From Polaribacter sp. Z022 (GTDB lineage Bacteria; Bacteroidota; Bacteroidia; Flavobacteriales; Flavobacteriaceae), in contig NZ_JALCZO010000008.1 of NCBI RefSeq assembly GCF_023555495.1, positions 1 to 64,000 on the forward strand: 64,000 nt of DNA, read 5' to 3'. The position numbers were made by a program, and so were the translations under genes. Numbering within the stretch: the first letter of the stretch is position 1; every line of letters starts with the position of its first letter. Shown here in pieces: positions 52,924 to 63,369 of the stretch. The notes beneath the pieces were generated by a model. That model was given only the letters and a program-made list of their open reading frames with translations. It ran no database searches and was not told where the DNA came from.

Positions 52924-55542
52924 ATGAAATCACAAGATATTCGCGCTACTTTTTTAAACTTTTTCAAAGAAAAAGAACATTTAATTGTTCCTTCTGCACC
53001 AATGGTTACTAAGGATGACCCAACATTAATGTTCGTAAACTCTGGAATGGCCCCATTTAAAGAATATTTCTTAGGAAATGGAAAACCAAAAAAGAACAGA
53101 ATTTCAGATTCTCAAAAATGTTTGCGTGTTTCTGGTAAACATAATGATTTAGAAGAAGTTGGTTATGACACGTATCATCATACTTTATTTGAGATGTTAG
53201 GTAACTGGTCTTTTGGAGATTATTTTAAGAAAGAAGCAATTGCTTGGGCTTGGGAATTATTAACCGAAGTTTATAAAATTGATAAAGACATTTTATACGT
53301 AACTGTTTTTGAAGGTTCTGATGATGCAGACAACCTTAAAATGGATACAGAAGCTTATGACATTTGGAAACAATATATTTCTGAAGACCGTATTTTAAAA
53401 GGAAATAAAAAAGATAACTTTTGGGAAATGGGCGAGCAAGGACCTTGTGGACCTTGTTCTGAAATTCATGTTGATATTCGTTCTGCTGAAGAAAAAGCCA
53501 AAGTAGATGGTAAAACTTTAGTAAACGAAGATCATCCTCAAGTAGTAGAAATTTGGAATTTAGTTTTTATGCAATTCAATAGAAAAGCAAATGGAACTTT
53601 AGAAGAATTACCAAATAAACATATTGATACAGGTATGGGATTTGAGCGTTTATGTATGGTTTTACAAAACGTAAAATCTAATTATGACACTGATGTTTTT
53701 ACACCAATTATTAGAGAAATTGAAACGATTACTGATGTAAAATATGGTGTAAATGAAAAACAAGATATTGCAATTCGTGTAATTTCTGACCATGTTAGAG
53801 CAGTTGCCTTTTCTATAGCAGATGGTCAGTTACCAAGTAATACTGGTGCAGGTTATGTAATTAGAAGAATTTTAAGAAGAGCAGTTCGTTACGGATTTAC
53901 ATTTTTAGACAAAAAAGAACCTTTTATTTATAGATTGGTAGACGTTTTAAGCAACAAAATGGGTACTGCTTTTCCAGAATTAAAAGGACAAAAACATTTA
54001 ATAGAAAATGTAATTAAAGAAGAAGAAACTTCTTTTTTAAGAACTTTAGATCAAGGTTTATTATTGTTAGATAGAATTATAGAAAACACACCTAACAAAG
54101 AAGTTTCTGGTGATAAGGCTTTTGAATTGTATGACACCTATGGTTTTCCAATAGATTTAACATCTTTAATTCTTTCTGAAAAAGGATTAACATTAGATGA
54201 AAAAGGTTTTGAAGCTGAATTGCAAAAACAAAAAAATAGATCTAGAGCTGCAAGTGAAATGTCTACAGATGATTGGACAGTTTTAGCAGAAGATGCTCAA
54301 GAAGAATTTATTGGTTACGATGCTCTAGAAGCAAATGTAAAAATTACACGATACAGAAAAGTTACTTCTAAGAAAGATGGAGAAATGTATCAAATTGTTT
54401 TTAACTTAACTCCTTTTTACCCAGAAGGTGGAGGTCAAGTTGGAGACAAAGGATATTTAGAAGATGCAAGAGGAGATGTAATTTATATAGTTGATACAAA
54501 AAAAGAAAACAATGTAATTATTCATTCAACTAAAAATTTACCTAAAAGTTTAGAGGGTATTTTTAAAGCTGTTGTAGATAAAAAACAACGTAACAGAACA
54601 GAATGTAACCATACAGCAACTCACCTTTTACATCAAGCATTAAGAGAGGTTTTAGGAACACATGTAGAGCAAAAAGGTTCTGCAGTACATTCTAAATATT
54701 TACGTTTCGATTTTTCTCATTTTTCTAAATTAACCGTTGATGAATTACGCGAAGTAGAAAACTTTGTAAACAGAAGAATTGAAGGTAAATTACCATTAGA
54801 AGAAAGCAGAAATGTAACTATGGAGCAAGCACTTGCTGATGGTGCAATGGCTTTATTTGGCGAAAAATATGGAGACACTGTTAGAGCTATAAAATTTGGT
54901 CAATCTATTGAGTTATGTGGTGGAACTCACGTAAAAAACACAGGAGATATTTGGCATTTTAAAATTAAATCTGAAGGTGCTGTTGCATCAGGAATTAGAA
55001 GAATTGAAGCTATTACAAACGATGCTGTAAAAGATTTTTACTTTGAAAACAATAGAGCATTATTTGAAATTAAAGATTTACTAAACAATACTAAAGAGCC
55101 TGTAAAAGCTGTACAAAAACTACAAGAAGAAAACGTAGCTTTACAAAAACAAATTGAGCAACTCTTAAAAGACAAAGCTCAAAATTTATCGGGTGAAATT
55201 AAAAACCAATTACAAGAAATAAATGGTGTACAATTTTTAGCTACTAAAGTAGATTTAGATGCTAATGGAATTAAAAACTTAGCATTTTCTATAGGTAAAG
55301 AACATCAAAATTTATTTTTACTATTTGCTTCTGCTCCTAAAAAAGACAAAGCAATGTTAACTTGTTATATTTCTAAAGAATTAGCAAATGAACGTGGTTA
55401 TGATGCAGGTAAAGTAGTTAGAGAATTAGGTAAATTAATTCACGGAGGTGGAGGTGGTCAAAATTTCTTTGCTACTGCTGGAGGTAAAAATCCTGGAGGA
55501 ATACCTAAAGTATTAGAAAAAGCCAAAGACTATTTAGTATAA
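52924..55542 (+). CDS. alaS: alanyl-tRNA synthetase
   Basis: This enzyme, 872 residues from the ATG at 52924 ([19 protein letters not shown]), charges tRNA-Ala. It has the class II catalytic core, the editing domain with HxxxH in [13 protein letters not shown] and [11 protein letters not shown], and the C-terminal C-Ala/DHHA1 domain with [15 protein letters not shown]. The full length matches the family. A TTG start 21 nt earlier is less likely, as it overlaps the inverted repeat. Confidence 0.97.
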   Translation: MKSQDIRATFLNFFKEKEHLIVPSAPMVTKDDPTLMFVNSGMAPFKEYFLGNGKPKKNRISDSQKCLRVSGKHNDLEEVGYDTYHHTLFEMLGNWSFGDYFKKEAIAWAWELLTEVYKIDKDILYVTVFEGSDDADNLKMDTEAYDIWKQYISEDRILKGNKKDNFWEMGEQGPCGPCSEIHVDIRSAEEKAKVDGKTLVNEDHPQVVEIWNLVFMQFNRKANGTLEELPNKHIDTGMGFERLCMVLQNVKSNYDTDVFTPIIREIETITDVKYGVNEKQDIAIRVISDHVRAVAFSIADGQLPSNTGAGYVIRRILRRAVRYGFTFLDKKEPFIYRLVDVLSNKMGTAFPELKGQKHLIENVIKEEETSFLRTLDQGLLLLDRIIENTPNKEVSGDKAFELYDTYGFPIDLTSLILSEKGLTLDEKGFEAELQKQKNRSRAASEMSTDDWTVLAEDAQEEFIGYDALEANVKITRYRKVTSKKDGEMYQIVFNLTPFYPEGGGQVGDKGYLEDARGDVIYIVDTKKENNVIIHSTKNLPKSLEGIFKAVVDKKQRNRTECNHTATHLLHQALREVLGTHVEQKGSAVHSKYLRFDFSHFSKLTVDELREVENFVNRRIEGKLPLEESRNVTMEQALADGAMALFGEKYGDTVRAIKFGQSIELCGGTHVKNTGDIWHFKIKSEGAVASGIRRIEAITNDAVKDFYFENNRALFEIKDLLNNTKEPVKAVQKLQEENVALQKQIEQLLKDKAQNLSGEIKNQLQEINGVQFLATKVDLDANGIKNLAFSIGKEHQNLFLLFASAPKKDKAMLTCYISKELANERGYDAGKVVRELGKLIHGGGGGQNFFATAGGKNPGGIPKVLEKAKDYLV

Positions 55543-55608
55543 GTTTTAAATTTTAATCTTAGTATAATAGCATTTACATAAAAGCTATAGTTTCAAATAA
55601 AAAAATAG

Positions 55609-55616
55609 TAAATTTG
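55609..55616 (+). promoter_or_regulatory. -7 box upstream of the DUF1800 gene
   Basis: TAAATTTG fits TAnnTTTG and lies 31 nt before the ATG at 55648, so it probably drives the DUF1800/DUF1501/GSCFA operon. Confidence 0.45.
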
Positions 55617-55647
55617 AAACTAATGGATATTCATTTTATACTAACTC

Positions 55648-57270
55648 ATGCCCTATTTAGATTCATATTCTGGTAATTGGACTTCAAAAGAAGCAAGACA
55701 CTTATTAAAAAGAACTTCTTTTGGTATTACAAATGTTTTAGTTTCTGAAGCTACCACTTTAGGATTAGAAACTACTATAAACAAATTATTTGAAATAAAT
55801 GATTTACCAGAACCCCCATTAAAATCTATATTTGATGGTACAGGTAATGATGAAATAAATGATCCTGGTGCTAATTATGGAGAAACTTGGGTTAATGCTC
55901 CTGCTTACCCAACAATTTCAGAAGGAGAAAATAGAGCAAAAATATATAGATCTAGAAATAGATCTTTATATGCTTGGTCATTCTTACAGATGCAAAATGC
56001 TGGAATTTCTATTAGAGAAAAACTAACACTTTTTTGGCACAATCATTTTGTTTCTGAAAATATAAATCCTCATAGAGAGTATTATTACATGAATGTTTTA
56101 CGAAACAACGCTTTGGGTAACTTTAAAGAGTTGGTAAAACAAGTTACTGTAGATACAAATATGTTATTGTATTTAAGTGGATCTAAAAATACAGATGCTG
56201 CACCAAATGAAAATTATGCAAGAGAATTATTAGAACTTTTTACCATAGGTAAAGGTGAAGCTGTAGGTAATGGAGATTATACAAATTACACAGAAGATGA
56301 TGTTGTACAAATTGCTAAAATTTTAACTGGTTGGAGAGTTAATGGATTAAAAAATGAAAATGCATTAAATTCTTTCTTTTCAAACTGGAAGCATACAAAA
56401 GGAGACAAAACCTTATCTCACAGATTTAATAATGCTATAATTTCTGAAAATGGCGAAAATGAATACAAAGATTTAATTGATACAATTTTTGAGCAAGAAG
56501 AATGCTCAAGATTCATCACCAGAAAATTATACAGGTGGTTTGTAAATTCTGATGTTACATCAGAAATTGAAACCAATATAATAGAACCACTAGCAGAAAT
56601 AATTAGAAACAATAATTATGATATTTCTCCTGCTTTAAAAGTTTTACTTTCATCAGAGCATTTTTTTGAAAGTACCTTTTGCATGATTAAAAGTCCTATT
56701 GACTTTATGCTATCTGTAACAAACTCACTATTGGTTTCAGCACCTACAACTTCTATAAAAGAAGAATATGATTTTGCTTTTGTGTTATATTTAGCAACTA
56801 CAGATTTAAATCAATCTATATTTCATCATCCAGATGTTGCAGGTTGGAAAGCTTATTATCAAGAACCTTTATTTTACAAAATTTGGGTAAATAGCTATTT
56901 GCTTCCTAAAAGATTAGATTATGCTAGAATAATAGTAACTGGAGGTGATTTAATTATTGATGAAAAAAAATACAATGTTCCTCCTTTGGTACCTGTATTA
57001 TATATAGCAAGTCAAATACCAAATGCACAAGACCCAAATGTTTTAATAACAGAATTATCAAACCAATTATTTAATTATCCTATAATTCAATCTCAAATAG
57101 ATGCTTTAAAAGACATTTTAATACCTGGATTGCCAGATTTTGAATGGACTGTAGAATATTCTAATTTCTTAAATAATCCAGCTGATGAAGCTTTAAAAAT
57201 ATCTGTAGACAATAAACTTAGAAGTTTAATTGCTGTAATGGTACAAATGTCAGAATTTCAAATAATGTAA
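55648..57270 (+). CDS. DUF1800-family protein
   Basis: This 540-residue protein has the DUF1800 pattern: LLKRTSFGITNVLV near the start, LTLFWHNHFVS, NYARELLELFTIGKGE (a near-universal motif) and ILTGWRVNG, then SEHFFES and SPIDFMLSVTNSL. The function is unknown, but the family is almost always next to a DUF1501 protein, as here (2-nt gap). No signal peptide is visible, so its location is uncertain. Confidence 0.92.
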   Translation: MPYLDSYSGNWTSKEARHLLKRTSFGITNVLVSEATTLGLETTINKLFEINDLPEPPLKSIFDGTGNDEINDPGANYGETWVNAPAYPTISEGENRAKIYRSRNRSLYAWSFLQMQNAGISIREKLTLFWHNHFVSENINPHREYYYMNVLRNNALGNFKELVKQVTVDTNMLLYLSGSKNTDAAPNENYARELLELFTIGKGEAVGNGDYTNYTEDDVVQIAKILTGWRVNGLKNENALNSFFSNWKHTKGDKTLSHRFNNAIISENGENEYKDLIDTIFEQEECSRFITRKLYRWFVNSDVTSEIETNIIEPLAEIIRNNNYDISPALKVLLSSEHFFESTFCMIKSPIDFMLSVTNSLLVSAPTTSIKEEYDFAFVLYLATTDLNQSIFHHPDVAGWKAYYQEPLFYKIWVNSYLLPKRLDYARIIVTGGDLIIDEKKYNVPPLVPVLYIASQIPNAQDPNVLITELSNQLFNYPIIQSQIDALKDILIPGLPDFEWTVEYSNFLNNPADEALKISVDNKLRSLIAVMVQMSEFQIM

Positions 57271-57272
57271 TT

Positions 57273-58850
57273 ATGAAGAAATTAAATAGAAGAGATTTTA
57301 TAAAATTAAGTACTTACGCTTCTGCTTCATTGCCTATTGCATTAAGTGGATTTCCTTTATATGCAAACAAAAAACCATCAGAATATAATTTTTCTGAAGA
57401 CAATGAGAACATCTTGGTTTTAATACAATTACAAGGTGGTAATGATGGATTAAATACCGTTTTTAATTTAAGTCAGTATGATAATTTACAAAGTGTAAGA
57501 TCTAATATTATTATTCCAGATACTCGTTTATTAACTCTTAATGATGAAACAAAGTTGCATCCTTCTTTATCTGGATTGAAAGGAATTTGGGACAAAGAAA
57601 AACTATCTATAATTCAAAATGTAGGGTATCCAAATCAAAACAGGTCTCACTTTAGATCTACTGATATCTGGAATTCTGCTTCAAGAGCAGAAGATTATAT
57701 TTCGTCTGGTTGGGTAGGTCGTTTTTTTGATGTAAACCATCCAGAATTTCCAGAAAATTATCCAAGTGAAGAAATACCTCATCCTTTTGCAATTACCTTA
57801 GGAAAGGTTGTTTCTGAAACTTGCCAAGGTTCTAATGCAAATTTTTCTTTAGCTATTTCTAACCCTAAAAATCCAGGAACTGCTTTAGTATCTAATACTG
57901 GAGAAATTCCTTCTAATTGTTATGGAGATACTTTAAGTTTTGTAAACAATACAATTAAACAAACCAATGCTTATGCAGATGCAATTACAGAAGCAGAAAA
58001 TTTAGGTAATAATTTATCTACCAAATACGAAAATAGCAACAACAATAAATTAGCTGGAAAACTAAAAAATGTAGCAAAATTAATTTCTGGTGGATTAAAA
58101 ACTAAAGTATATATTGTGCAACTTGGTGGTTTTGACAACCATGATAGCCAAGTAGAAGAAGGAAATGTAACAGAAGGAAAACACAGTGACTTATTAAAAG
58201 AATTATCTGAAGCAATTGCTGCTTTTCAAGAAGATTTAGAATTATTAAATATTGATGATAGAGTAATTGGAATGACGTATTCTGAATTTGGAAGAAGAAT
58301 TCGTTCTAATGCAGGTTTGGGAACAGATCATGGTACAGCAGCTCCTATGTTTTTGTTTGGTAATTGTGCTAAAAATCAAATTTTAGGTGATGCTCCAGAA
58401 ATTGATACTGCTGTTGATGAAAAAGAAGGTGTACAAATGCAATTTGATTTTAGAAACATTTATAGTACACTTTTAACAGATTGGTTAGGAGCAACAAAAC
58501 AAGATTCTACTTCAATTTTATTTGATGAATTTGATGCATTGCCTTTATTTAAAACAGGTTGTTCTGCTGCACTTTCTTCTAACGAGTATATGTTAAATCA
58601 ATTAGAAATAGACATTTATCCAAACCCAACTATTAACAATTTAAATATTAAATTTTTGGGTAAAAACGAAAATGTTAAAATTATACTTTACAACAGTATT
58701 GGAGCAGTTGTAAATCTTATTACAAATAAAAAATACAACAGTACTTTACATACTATTAAAATAGACGTATCTCATTTACCTAAGGGAAATTATTTTATTC
58801 ATTATCAAACTAAAAGTATTTCTAAAACTAAAAAAATATTGAAATATTAA
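57273..58850 (+). CDS. DUF1501 protein with Tat signal and T9SS sorting tail
   Basis: This 525-residue protein begins with a twin-arginine signal (LNRRDFIKLSTYASASLPIA), has a DUF1501 domain of the alkaline-phosphatase-like type (VLIQLQGGNDGLNTVF, GFDNHDSQV, TYSEFGRRIRSN, GTDHGTAAPMFLFG) and ends in a type A T9SS sorting domain (about 445-525, DIYPNPTINNLNIKF, LPKGNYFIHY). It should fold in the cytoplasm, cross the inner membrane through Tat and leave through the type IX system. It is the partner of the DUF1800 protein. Confidence 0.91.
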   Translation: MKKLNRRDFIKLSTYASASLPIALSGFPLYANKKPSEYNFSEDNENILVLIQLQGGNDGLNTVFNLSQYDNLQSVRSNIIIPDTRLLTLNDETKLHPSLSGLKGIWDKEKLSIIQNVGYPNQNRSHFRSTDIWNSASRAEDYISSGWVGRFFDVNHPEFPENYPSEEIPHPFAITLGKVVSETCQGSNANFSLAISNPKNPGTALVSNTGEIPSNCYGDTLSFVNNTIKQTNAYADAITEAENLGNNLSTKYENSNNNKLAGKLKNVAKLISGGLKTKVYIVQLGGFDNHDSQVEEGNVTEGKHSDLLKELSEAIAAFQEDLELLNIDDRVIGMTYSEFGRRIRSNAGLGTDHGTAAPMFLFGNCAKNQILGDAPEIDTAVDEKEGVQMQFDFRNIYSTLLTDWLGATKQDSTSILFDEFDALPLFKTGCSAALSSNEYMLNQLEIDIYPNPTINNLNIKFLGKNENVKIILYNSIGAVVNLITNKKYNSTLHTIKIDVSHLPKGNYFIHYQTKSISKTKKILKY

Positions 58851-59801
58851 ATGAAACTTCAAACACAAATCCCTATAAAAAAACAAGCTAAAAACACAAT
58901 AGATTACAATTCTAAATTATTGTTATTAGGTTCTTGTTTTTCGGATAATATTGGAGATAAACTAAATTATTTTAAGTTTCAAACAAGTATAAACCCTTTA
59001 GGAATACACTTTCATCCAAGAGCAATAGAAACTTTAATTACCAATGCAATTAATGAAAAAAAATACACGTCAGAAGATTTAATATTTCAAAATGAACGTT
59101 GGCACTGTTTTGATGCACATTCTAACTTAAGTTCATCTATTAAAAATGACATATTAAATAATTTAAACACTACTATCTTATCTACAAAAAAACAATTAAA
59201 AGAAGCTTCACATATAATAATTACCCTAGGAACTTCTTGGGTTTATAGGTTTATAGAGTTAGATAGTATTGTAGCTAATTGTCATAAAATTCCACAAAAA
59301 AAATTCTTAAAAGAGCTGCTAACTATCAATGAAATTACAGAAAGTTTAGACGCAATTTATGCTCTTATAAAAACCATTAACAAAGACATAAATATCATTT
59401 TTACAGTATCTCCCATCAGACATTTAAAAGATGGTTTTATTGAAAACACACAAAGCAAATCTCATTTAATTGCTGCAATTCATTCTGTCATTAAAGACAA
59501 TAAAAACGCACATTATTTTCCTAGTTATGAAATAATGATGGATGAATTAAGAGATTATCGTTTTTATGCAGAAGATATGATTCACCCAAATAAAACTGCA
59601 ATTAACTATATCTGGGAAAAATTCATAGATTCTTGGTTTACTGAAAATAGTAAACAAATTATGAAAGAAGTAGATGTAATTCAAAAAGGAATGTTACACA
59701 AACCATTTAATGAAAATTCTACACAACATCGTCTTTTTTTAGAAAACTTAGAAAAAAAGAAATCTAATTTAATTGCTCAATTTCCTTCAATAACTTTTTA
59801 A
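58851..59801 (+). CDS. GSCFA-domain protein
   Basis: This 316-residue protein carries the GSCFA motif that names the family (LLLGSCFSDNIGDKL, about 25-39), then HCFDAHSNLSS, ITLGTSWVYR, VSPIRHLKDGF and DMIHPN. This is the pattern of an SGNH-like hydrolase with a Ser near residue 29 and Asp/His near the end. The substrate is unknown. It starts 1 nt after the DUF1501 gene, so it belongs to that operon. Confidence 0.92.
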   Translation: MKLQTQIPIKKQAKNTIDYNSKLLLLGSCFSDNIGDKLNYFKFQTSINPLGIHFHPRAIETLITNAINEKKYTSEDLIFQNERWHCFDAHSNLSSSIKNDILNNLNTTILSTKKQLKEASHIIITLGTSWVYRFIELDSIVANCHKIPQKKFLKELLTINEITESLDAIYALIKTINKDINIIFTVSPIRHLKDGFIENTQSKSHLIAAIHSVIKDNKNAHYFPSYEIMMDELRDYRFYAEDMIHPNKTAINYIWEKFIDSWFTENSKQIMKEVDVIQKGMLHKPFNENSTQHRLFLENLEKKKSNLIAQFPSITF

Positions 59802-59815
59802 ATCTTCATTTCTAA

Positions 59816-59835
59816 ATACGTCAAATGACGTATTG
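59816..59835. terminator. 9-bp perfect inverted repeat after the GSCFA gene
   Basis: AATACGTCA-AA-TGACGTATT is followed by a short T-rich run, 15 bp after the stop codon. It can form a hairpin terminator. The very short 2-nt loop also allows it to be a protein-binding palindrome. Confidence 0.5.
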
Positions 59836-59903
59836 TTTCTACTTTATATTTTTATGATTTTTGGAGTGTAACTTTAAAACTCATAAAGAATTCCCTTTTA
59901 AAG

Positions 59904-60410
59904 ATGGAACAGACAATTAATTTTAAGCTTTTGGCCACTTGGGAATATTCTGAAAAAGAATGGAATGAATTTGTAGACATTGAAAAAGCCAATAAAAAGG
60001 AAGATAATATCTATTTTGGTATTGGAATTTTAGTTTTAGGTACCTTTGGATTGATGATACTTAGGCAAACTAGTTTTTTAATGGGGTTACTTTTTGCAGC
60101 TCCACTTGCTTTATTAATTCCATTTTTAAGATTTAAATTTAGTTATCCACATTTAAAAAAGAATGCCAAAAAACCATATATTAAAATTTTTAGTGATCAT
60201 TTAGAAATTAACAAACATATTATAGATTTATCTGGAAAAAGAAAGAGACTAAAAAACATTAAAATTATTGATGCAGTTAATCAAAGAAAACTTTTAGAGT
60301 TCGATGTTCAGTGGATTACTGCTAAAGGACCTACAAATGATGAGTTTAGAATTTTAATTCCTAAAAACAAGCTTAATGAAGCTACTACAATTTTAAAAAC
60401 AATAAAATGA
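59904..60410 (+). CDS. YcxB-like two-helix membrane protein
   Basis: This 168-residue protein has two membrane helices close together (about 38-57 and 60-77) and a C-terminal soluble domain with IKIFSDHLEINKHIIDLSGKRKRLKNIKIIDAV, similar to YcxB-like proteins. The function is unknown. It overlaps the next gene by 4 bp. Confidence 0.7.
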   Translation: MEQTINFKLLATWEYSEKEWNEFVDIEKANKKEDNIYFGIGILVLGTFGLMILRQTSFLMGLLFAAPLALLIPFLRFKFSYPHLKKNAKKPYIKIFSDHLEINKHIIDLSGKRKRLKNIKIIDAVNQRKLLEFDVQWITAKGPTNDEFRILIPKNKLNEATTILKTIK

Positions 60411-61399
60411 AAAAATTTCTTTACTCTTTTGGTATTCTTTTAGTTACATTTTTTTTTGTTTCTAACTCTGCACAACCAGGAGTTTGGAACGCTGGTGGTA
60501 GTGGAAGTTTTACACTTTTATATCCAGAAGACACTATTGCTTACAAAAAAATTCAGATGAAATCTGAAAACATTTACATGCAACTATACAAAGGTTTTGC
60601 AACTGTAAAGGGCAATTACTATTTTAAAAATACGGCTACAGATACTTTAAAAATTAAAGTAGGATATCCTATAAATAATGTATTCGAAAACATAGATTTT
60701 CATCATCAAGTAAATGAAGTTAGAGTAGATGGATTGTATAAAATTAAAGGGCTTGTTAACGGAAATGAAGCAGAAGTTTTTAAAAAACCAAATGCTCAAA
60801 ATGACAATTGGTATGTTTGGGAAATAACTTTTCCTCCAAATAAAATTACAGAATTTACTGTTTATTTCTTAGTAAATACTAATAATGCCAAAACCATTGA
60901 AGGTTATGAATCTGACAAAAAAAATGCTTTTATTTACTTAATAGAAACAGGTTCTATTTGGAAATCTCCAATTGAAAACGGAAATTTTTACACACAATTA
61001 AAAGACAATCTATCAATAAACAAAGTAAAATCAAGTTCTCCAACTTCTTTATATTTTGATGAAGAGAATTCTGTTTTAAAGTTTTCTTTATCTGATTATG
61101 GAAAAAAACCAGATCCAAATTTTGTAATTACTTACGGAAAAACCATTAGTAATTTTAACTTTGAAGCAATTACTAAAAACAGTGATTCTTATTTTAATGA
61201 AATTAATACATTTTCTAAATTAAATTTCAGCAAGAATACCTATTCAGATATTGATTTACCAAACCCTTATAAAGTAGGTGGTATCTCTAACAAAGCTATT
61301 GGGTTTCTTTTTTACTTATCTATTTACGGAATCCCTTTTTTTACAGGTATAATCGTTATTTTACTTTTAGTTTTATTGTACAAGAAAATTAAAAAATAA
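60407..61399 (+). CDS. exported protein with a C-terminal anchor
   Basis: This 330-residue protein has a signal peptide (about 1-22), a beta-rich extracytoplasmic part (MKSENIYMQLYKGFATVKGN, LKIKVGYPINN, WYVWEITFPPNKITEFTVYF) and a membrane helix near 305-325 with a basic end, so it is anchored with most of the chain outside the cytoplasm. It is distantly reminiscent of DUF4424-type proteins, but I am not certain. It is coupled to the preceding membrane protein. Confidence 0.72.
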   Translation: MKKFLYSFGILLVTFFFVSNSAQPGVWNAGGSGSFTLLYPEDTIAYKKIQMKSENIYMQLYKGFATVKGNYYFKNTATDTLKIKVGYPINNVFENIDFHHQVNEVRVDGLYKIKGLVNGNEAEVFKKPNAQNDNWYVWEITFPPNKITEFTVYFLVNTNNAKTIEGYESDKKNAFIYLIETGSIWKSPIENGNFYTQLKDNLSINKVKSSSPTSLYFDEENSVLKFSLSDYGKKPDPNFVITYGKTISNFNFEAITKNSDSYFNEINTFSKLNFSKNTYSDIDLPNPYKVGGISNKAIGFLFYLSIYGIPFFTGIIVILLLVLLYKKIKK

Positions 61400-61417
61400 T
61401 TCAATTTTAATAAAGAT

Positions 61418-61443
61418 AAAAATACGGCAGATGCCGTATTTTT
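61418..61443 (+). terminator. strong intrinsic terminator
   Basis: AAAAATACGGC-AGAT-GCCGTATTTTT forms an 11-bp stem followed by more T residues, about 20 bp after the stop codon of the upstream gene. The rest of the gap 61444-61693 is AT-rich, with no gene that I can support. Confidence 0.85.
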
Positions 61444-61693
61444 TTTTGAGTAAATATGTTTGAATTTTGTAAAACAACATTAAAACATAACTAAAAAAAC
61501 AAATATAGTTTTAACATTAATTACTTTTTCAATTTTCCTTTTTAGTTGAACAAGTACTAAATGATTAAATAAATTAAGAACTATTTAAAAACATTAAGAT
61601 TGTTTTTTAGGGTTACAGATGGTTGGTGGTTTCTAGAATATAAACCAACCATCTCCTTTAAAACAATAAGTATTAACCTTAAAAACAAACACA

Positions 61694-63007
61694 ATGAAAA
61701 AACTAACAATTTTATTATTTCTACTAACAGTATTTCAATTTGATGGATTTAGTCAAACAGAAATCTACAATTTAGAATCGCAAAACTTACATAAAAATGT
61801 TCAAAAAACTATAGAGCATTATTATACTTATGATAAAAACAGTGGTGGTTTTGTAAAAAAATCTGTGAGTATAAAAAGATATAATGATCATGGTAATTTA
61901 GCAGAAACTTATTATTTATATAATAGTACTTATTCAGAATCCAATCCTACTAAAAAAATCTATAATTATAATAGTAAAGATTTATTAGTAAGTACAAAAA
62001 ACATAAGCGATGTTACTAATAAATACAGCTCTCATTATGAGTTTACTTATGATAAAAAAGGAAATCTTATTAAAAGAGAGTCTGTTTCTAAAGATGGAAG
62101 TAAATATGTTACTTTATACGAAAATGATAGAAAAGGAAGGGTTATAAATAAAAAAGAATACAACAAATCTAATAAACTAATTGCAGAAGTAAACTACACT
62201 TATAAAGGAAACAAAAAAACACAAAACAGAACTAGTTTTAGCGGTAAAGATGGTAGTATTTCTGGTAATTACATTACTGTTTATAAAGACAACATAAAGG
62301 TTTCTTATAAAGCAGATAGTAAGTATAGTAATTCAAATACTACTTATGAATATGATAAAGAAGGCAACCTTTCTAAATCAAATTATAAAGGAAAAACAAA
62401 TTCTACCTCTTCATATAATTATGTGTATGATAAAAAGGATAATTGGATTAAAAAACACCATAATTCAGGCAAATATCATTATTTCTATTTTAGAGAAATA
62501 TACTTTAAAAATGGTGACGTAACAGGAAGTAGTGAGTTTGATAGAACTTTTATAAATAGACATGGTAATTTTGATAATGTTGCTGTTGTTCCTTTAAAAA
62601 AGAAAGATTTAAAAAAGAAAAACAATACTTCTTACGATTCTGGAATGCCTAGTTTTAGTTACAAAAACTGGAAATATTCATTTGTTAACATGAAAGATAA
62701 AGTAACAGATGTTTCTGGTAAAGTAAATCTTTCAGTTCCAAATAATTCTAAATTAACAAATGGTGCAACTGTAAAATTTAGAGTAGAAATAAATGGAGCA
62801 GACACTAAAAACCTAACCTATACAGTAAGTTCTTATTATTTTGACACAAAAACAAAAAGACATTTTTGGTCGTTAAAATCTAGCACTAATGATTCTAAAG
62901 GAACTTTATGCCTTTTTAAAGAATCACAAAACTTAAGAAGTGTAGACATTGTTGGTTTATTAATGGTTGGTAAAGAAGACAATAAACTCAGTTTTTATCT
63001 ACAATAA
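61694..63007 (+). CDS. secreted YD-repeat-like protein
   Basis: This 437-residue protein has a signal peptide (ends FDGFSQ) and a series of YD/RHS-like units (TYDKNSGGFVKKSV, TYDKKGNLIKRESV, EYDKEGNLSKSNY, VYDKKDNWIKKHH) over about residues 35-270. A C-terminal beta domain follows. It is probably a secreted or periplasmic protein. It has no toxin-like core or tail domain, so I do not call it an RHS toxin. Confidence 0.75.
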   Translation: MKKLTILLFLLTVFQFDGFSQTEIYNLESQNLHKNVQKTIEHYYTYDKNSGGFVKKSVSIKRYNDHGNLAETYYLYNSTYSESNPTKKIYNYNSKDLLVSTKNISDVTNKYSSHYEFTYDKKGNLIKRESVSKDGSKYVTLYENDRKGRVINKKEYNKSNKLIAEVNYTYKGNKKTQNRTSFSGKDGSISGNYITVYKDNIKVSYKADSKYSNSNTTYEYDKEGNLSKSNYKGKTNSTSSYNYVYDKKDNWIKKHHNSGKYHYFYFREIYFKNGDVTGSSEFDRTFINRHGNFDNVAVVPLKKKDLKKKNNTSYDSGMPSFSYKNWKYSFVNMKDKVTDVSGKVNLSVPNNSKLTNGATVKFRVEINGADTKNLTYTVSSYYFDTKTKRHFWSLKSSTNDSKGTLCLFKESQNLRSVDIVGLLMVGKEDNKLSFYLQ

Positions 63008-63015
63008 AAAAAATA

Positions 63016-63303
63016 ATGCTTAATCTATTGGAATATCCCCCATTCTTTTTTTTCTCTCTACTACTTGTAATAGCTGCTATAATAATATATTTTACTTATA
63101 GTTTTAAGGTATTAAAGGTAGTAGAGAATAAAAAGTTAAATCTGATTTATTCTAAAATAGAGGCCGAAAAAAAAATAGCCAAAGAGTTTAAAAATTCTGA
63201 TAATGATGTTGTAGTTTTTAATAACAAAACTCAGATTAAACTTCAAAAAATAAAAGTTGGCATTTTAAATATAGATTTTACTTTGAGAGAATTGTATACT
63301 TAA
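63016..63303 (+). CDS. small single-helix membrane protein
   Basis: This 95-residue protein has one N-terminal membrane helix (about 9-30, FFFFSLLLVIAAIIIYFTY) and a basic cytoplasmic or periplasmic tail. No family is recognised. It lies 8 nt after the YD-repeat gene and is probably co-transcribed. Confidence 0.6.
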   Translation: MLNLLEYPPFFFFSLLLVIAAIIIYFTYSFKVLKVVENKKLNLIYSKIEAEKKIAKEFKNSDNDVVVFNNKTQIKLQKIKVGILNIDFTLRELYT

Positions 63304-63369
63304 GCTCTCCTAGCAAATTAATAATCAAATATTTGTAAATTAGTTTCTTAATTTATTAAATTACATCTT

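Noticed and set aside
61694..63007. RHS-type polymorphic toxin.
   Set aside because: Only short YD-like units are present; there is no long RHS shell, no cleavage motif, no toxin tip and no immunity gene.
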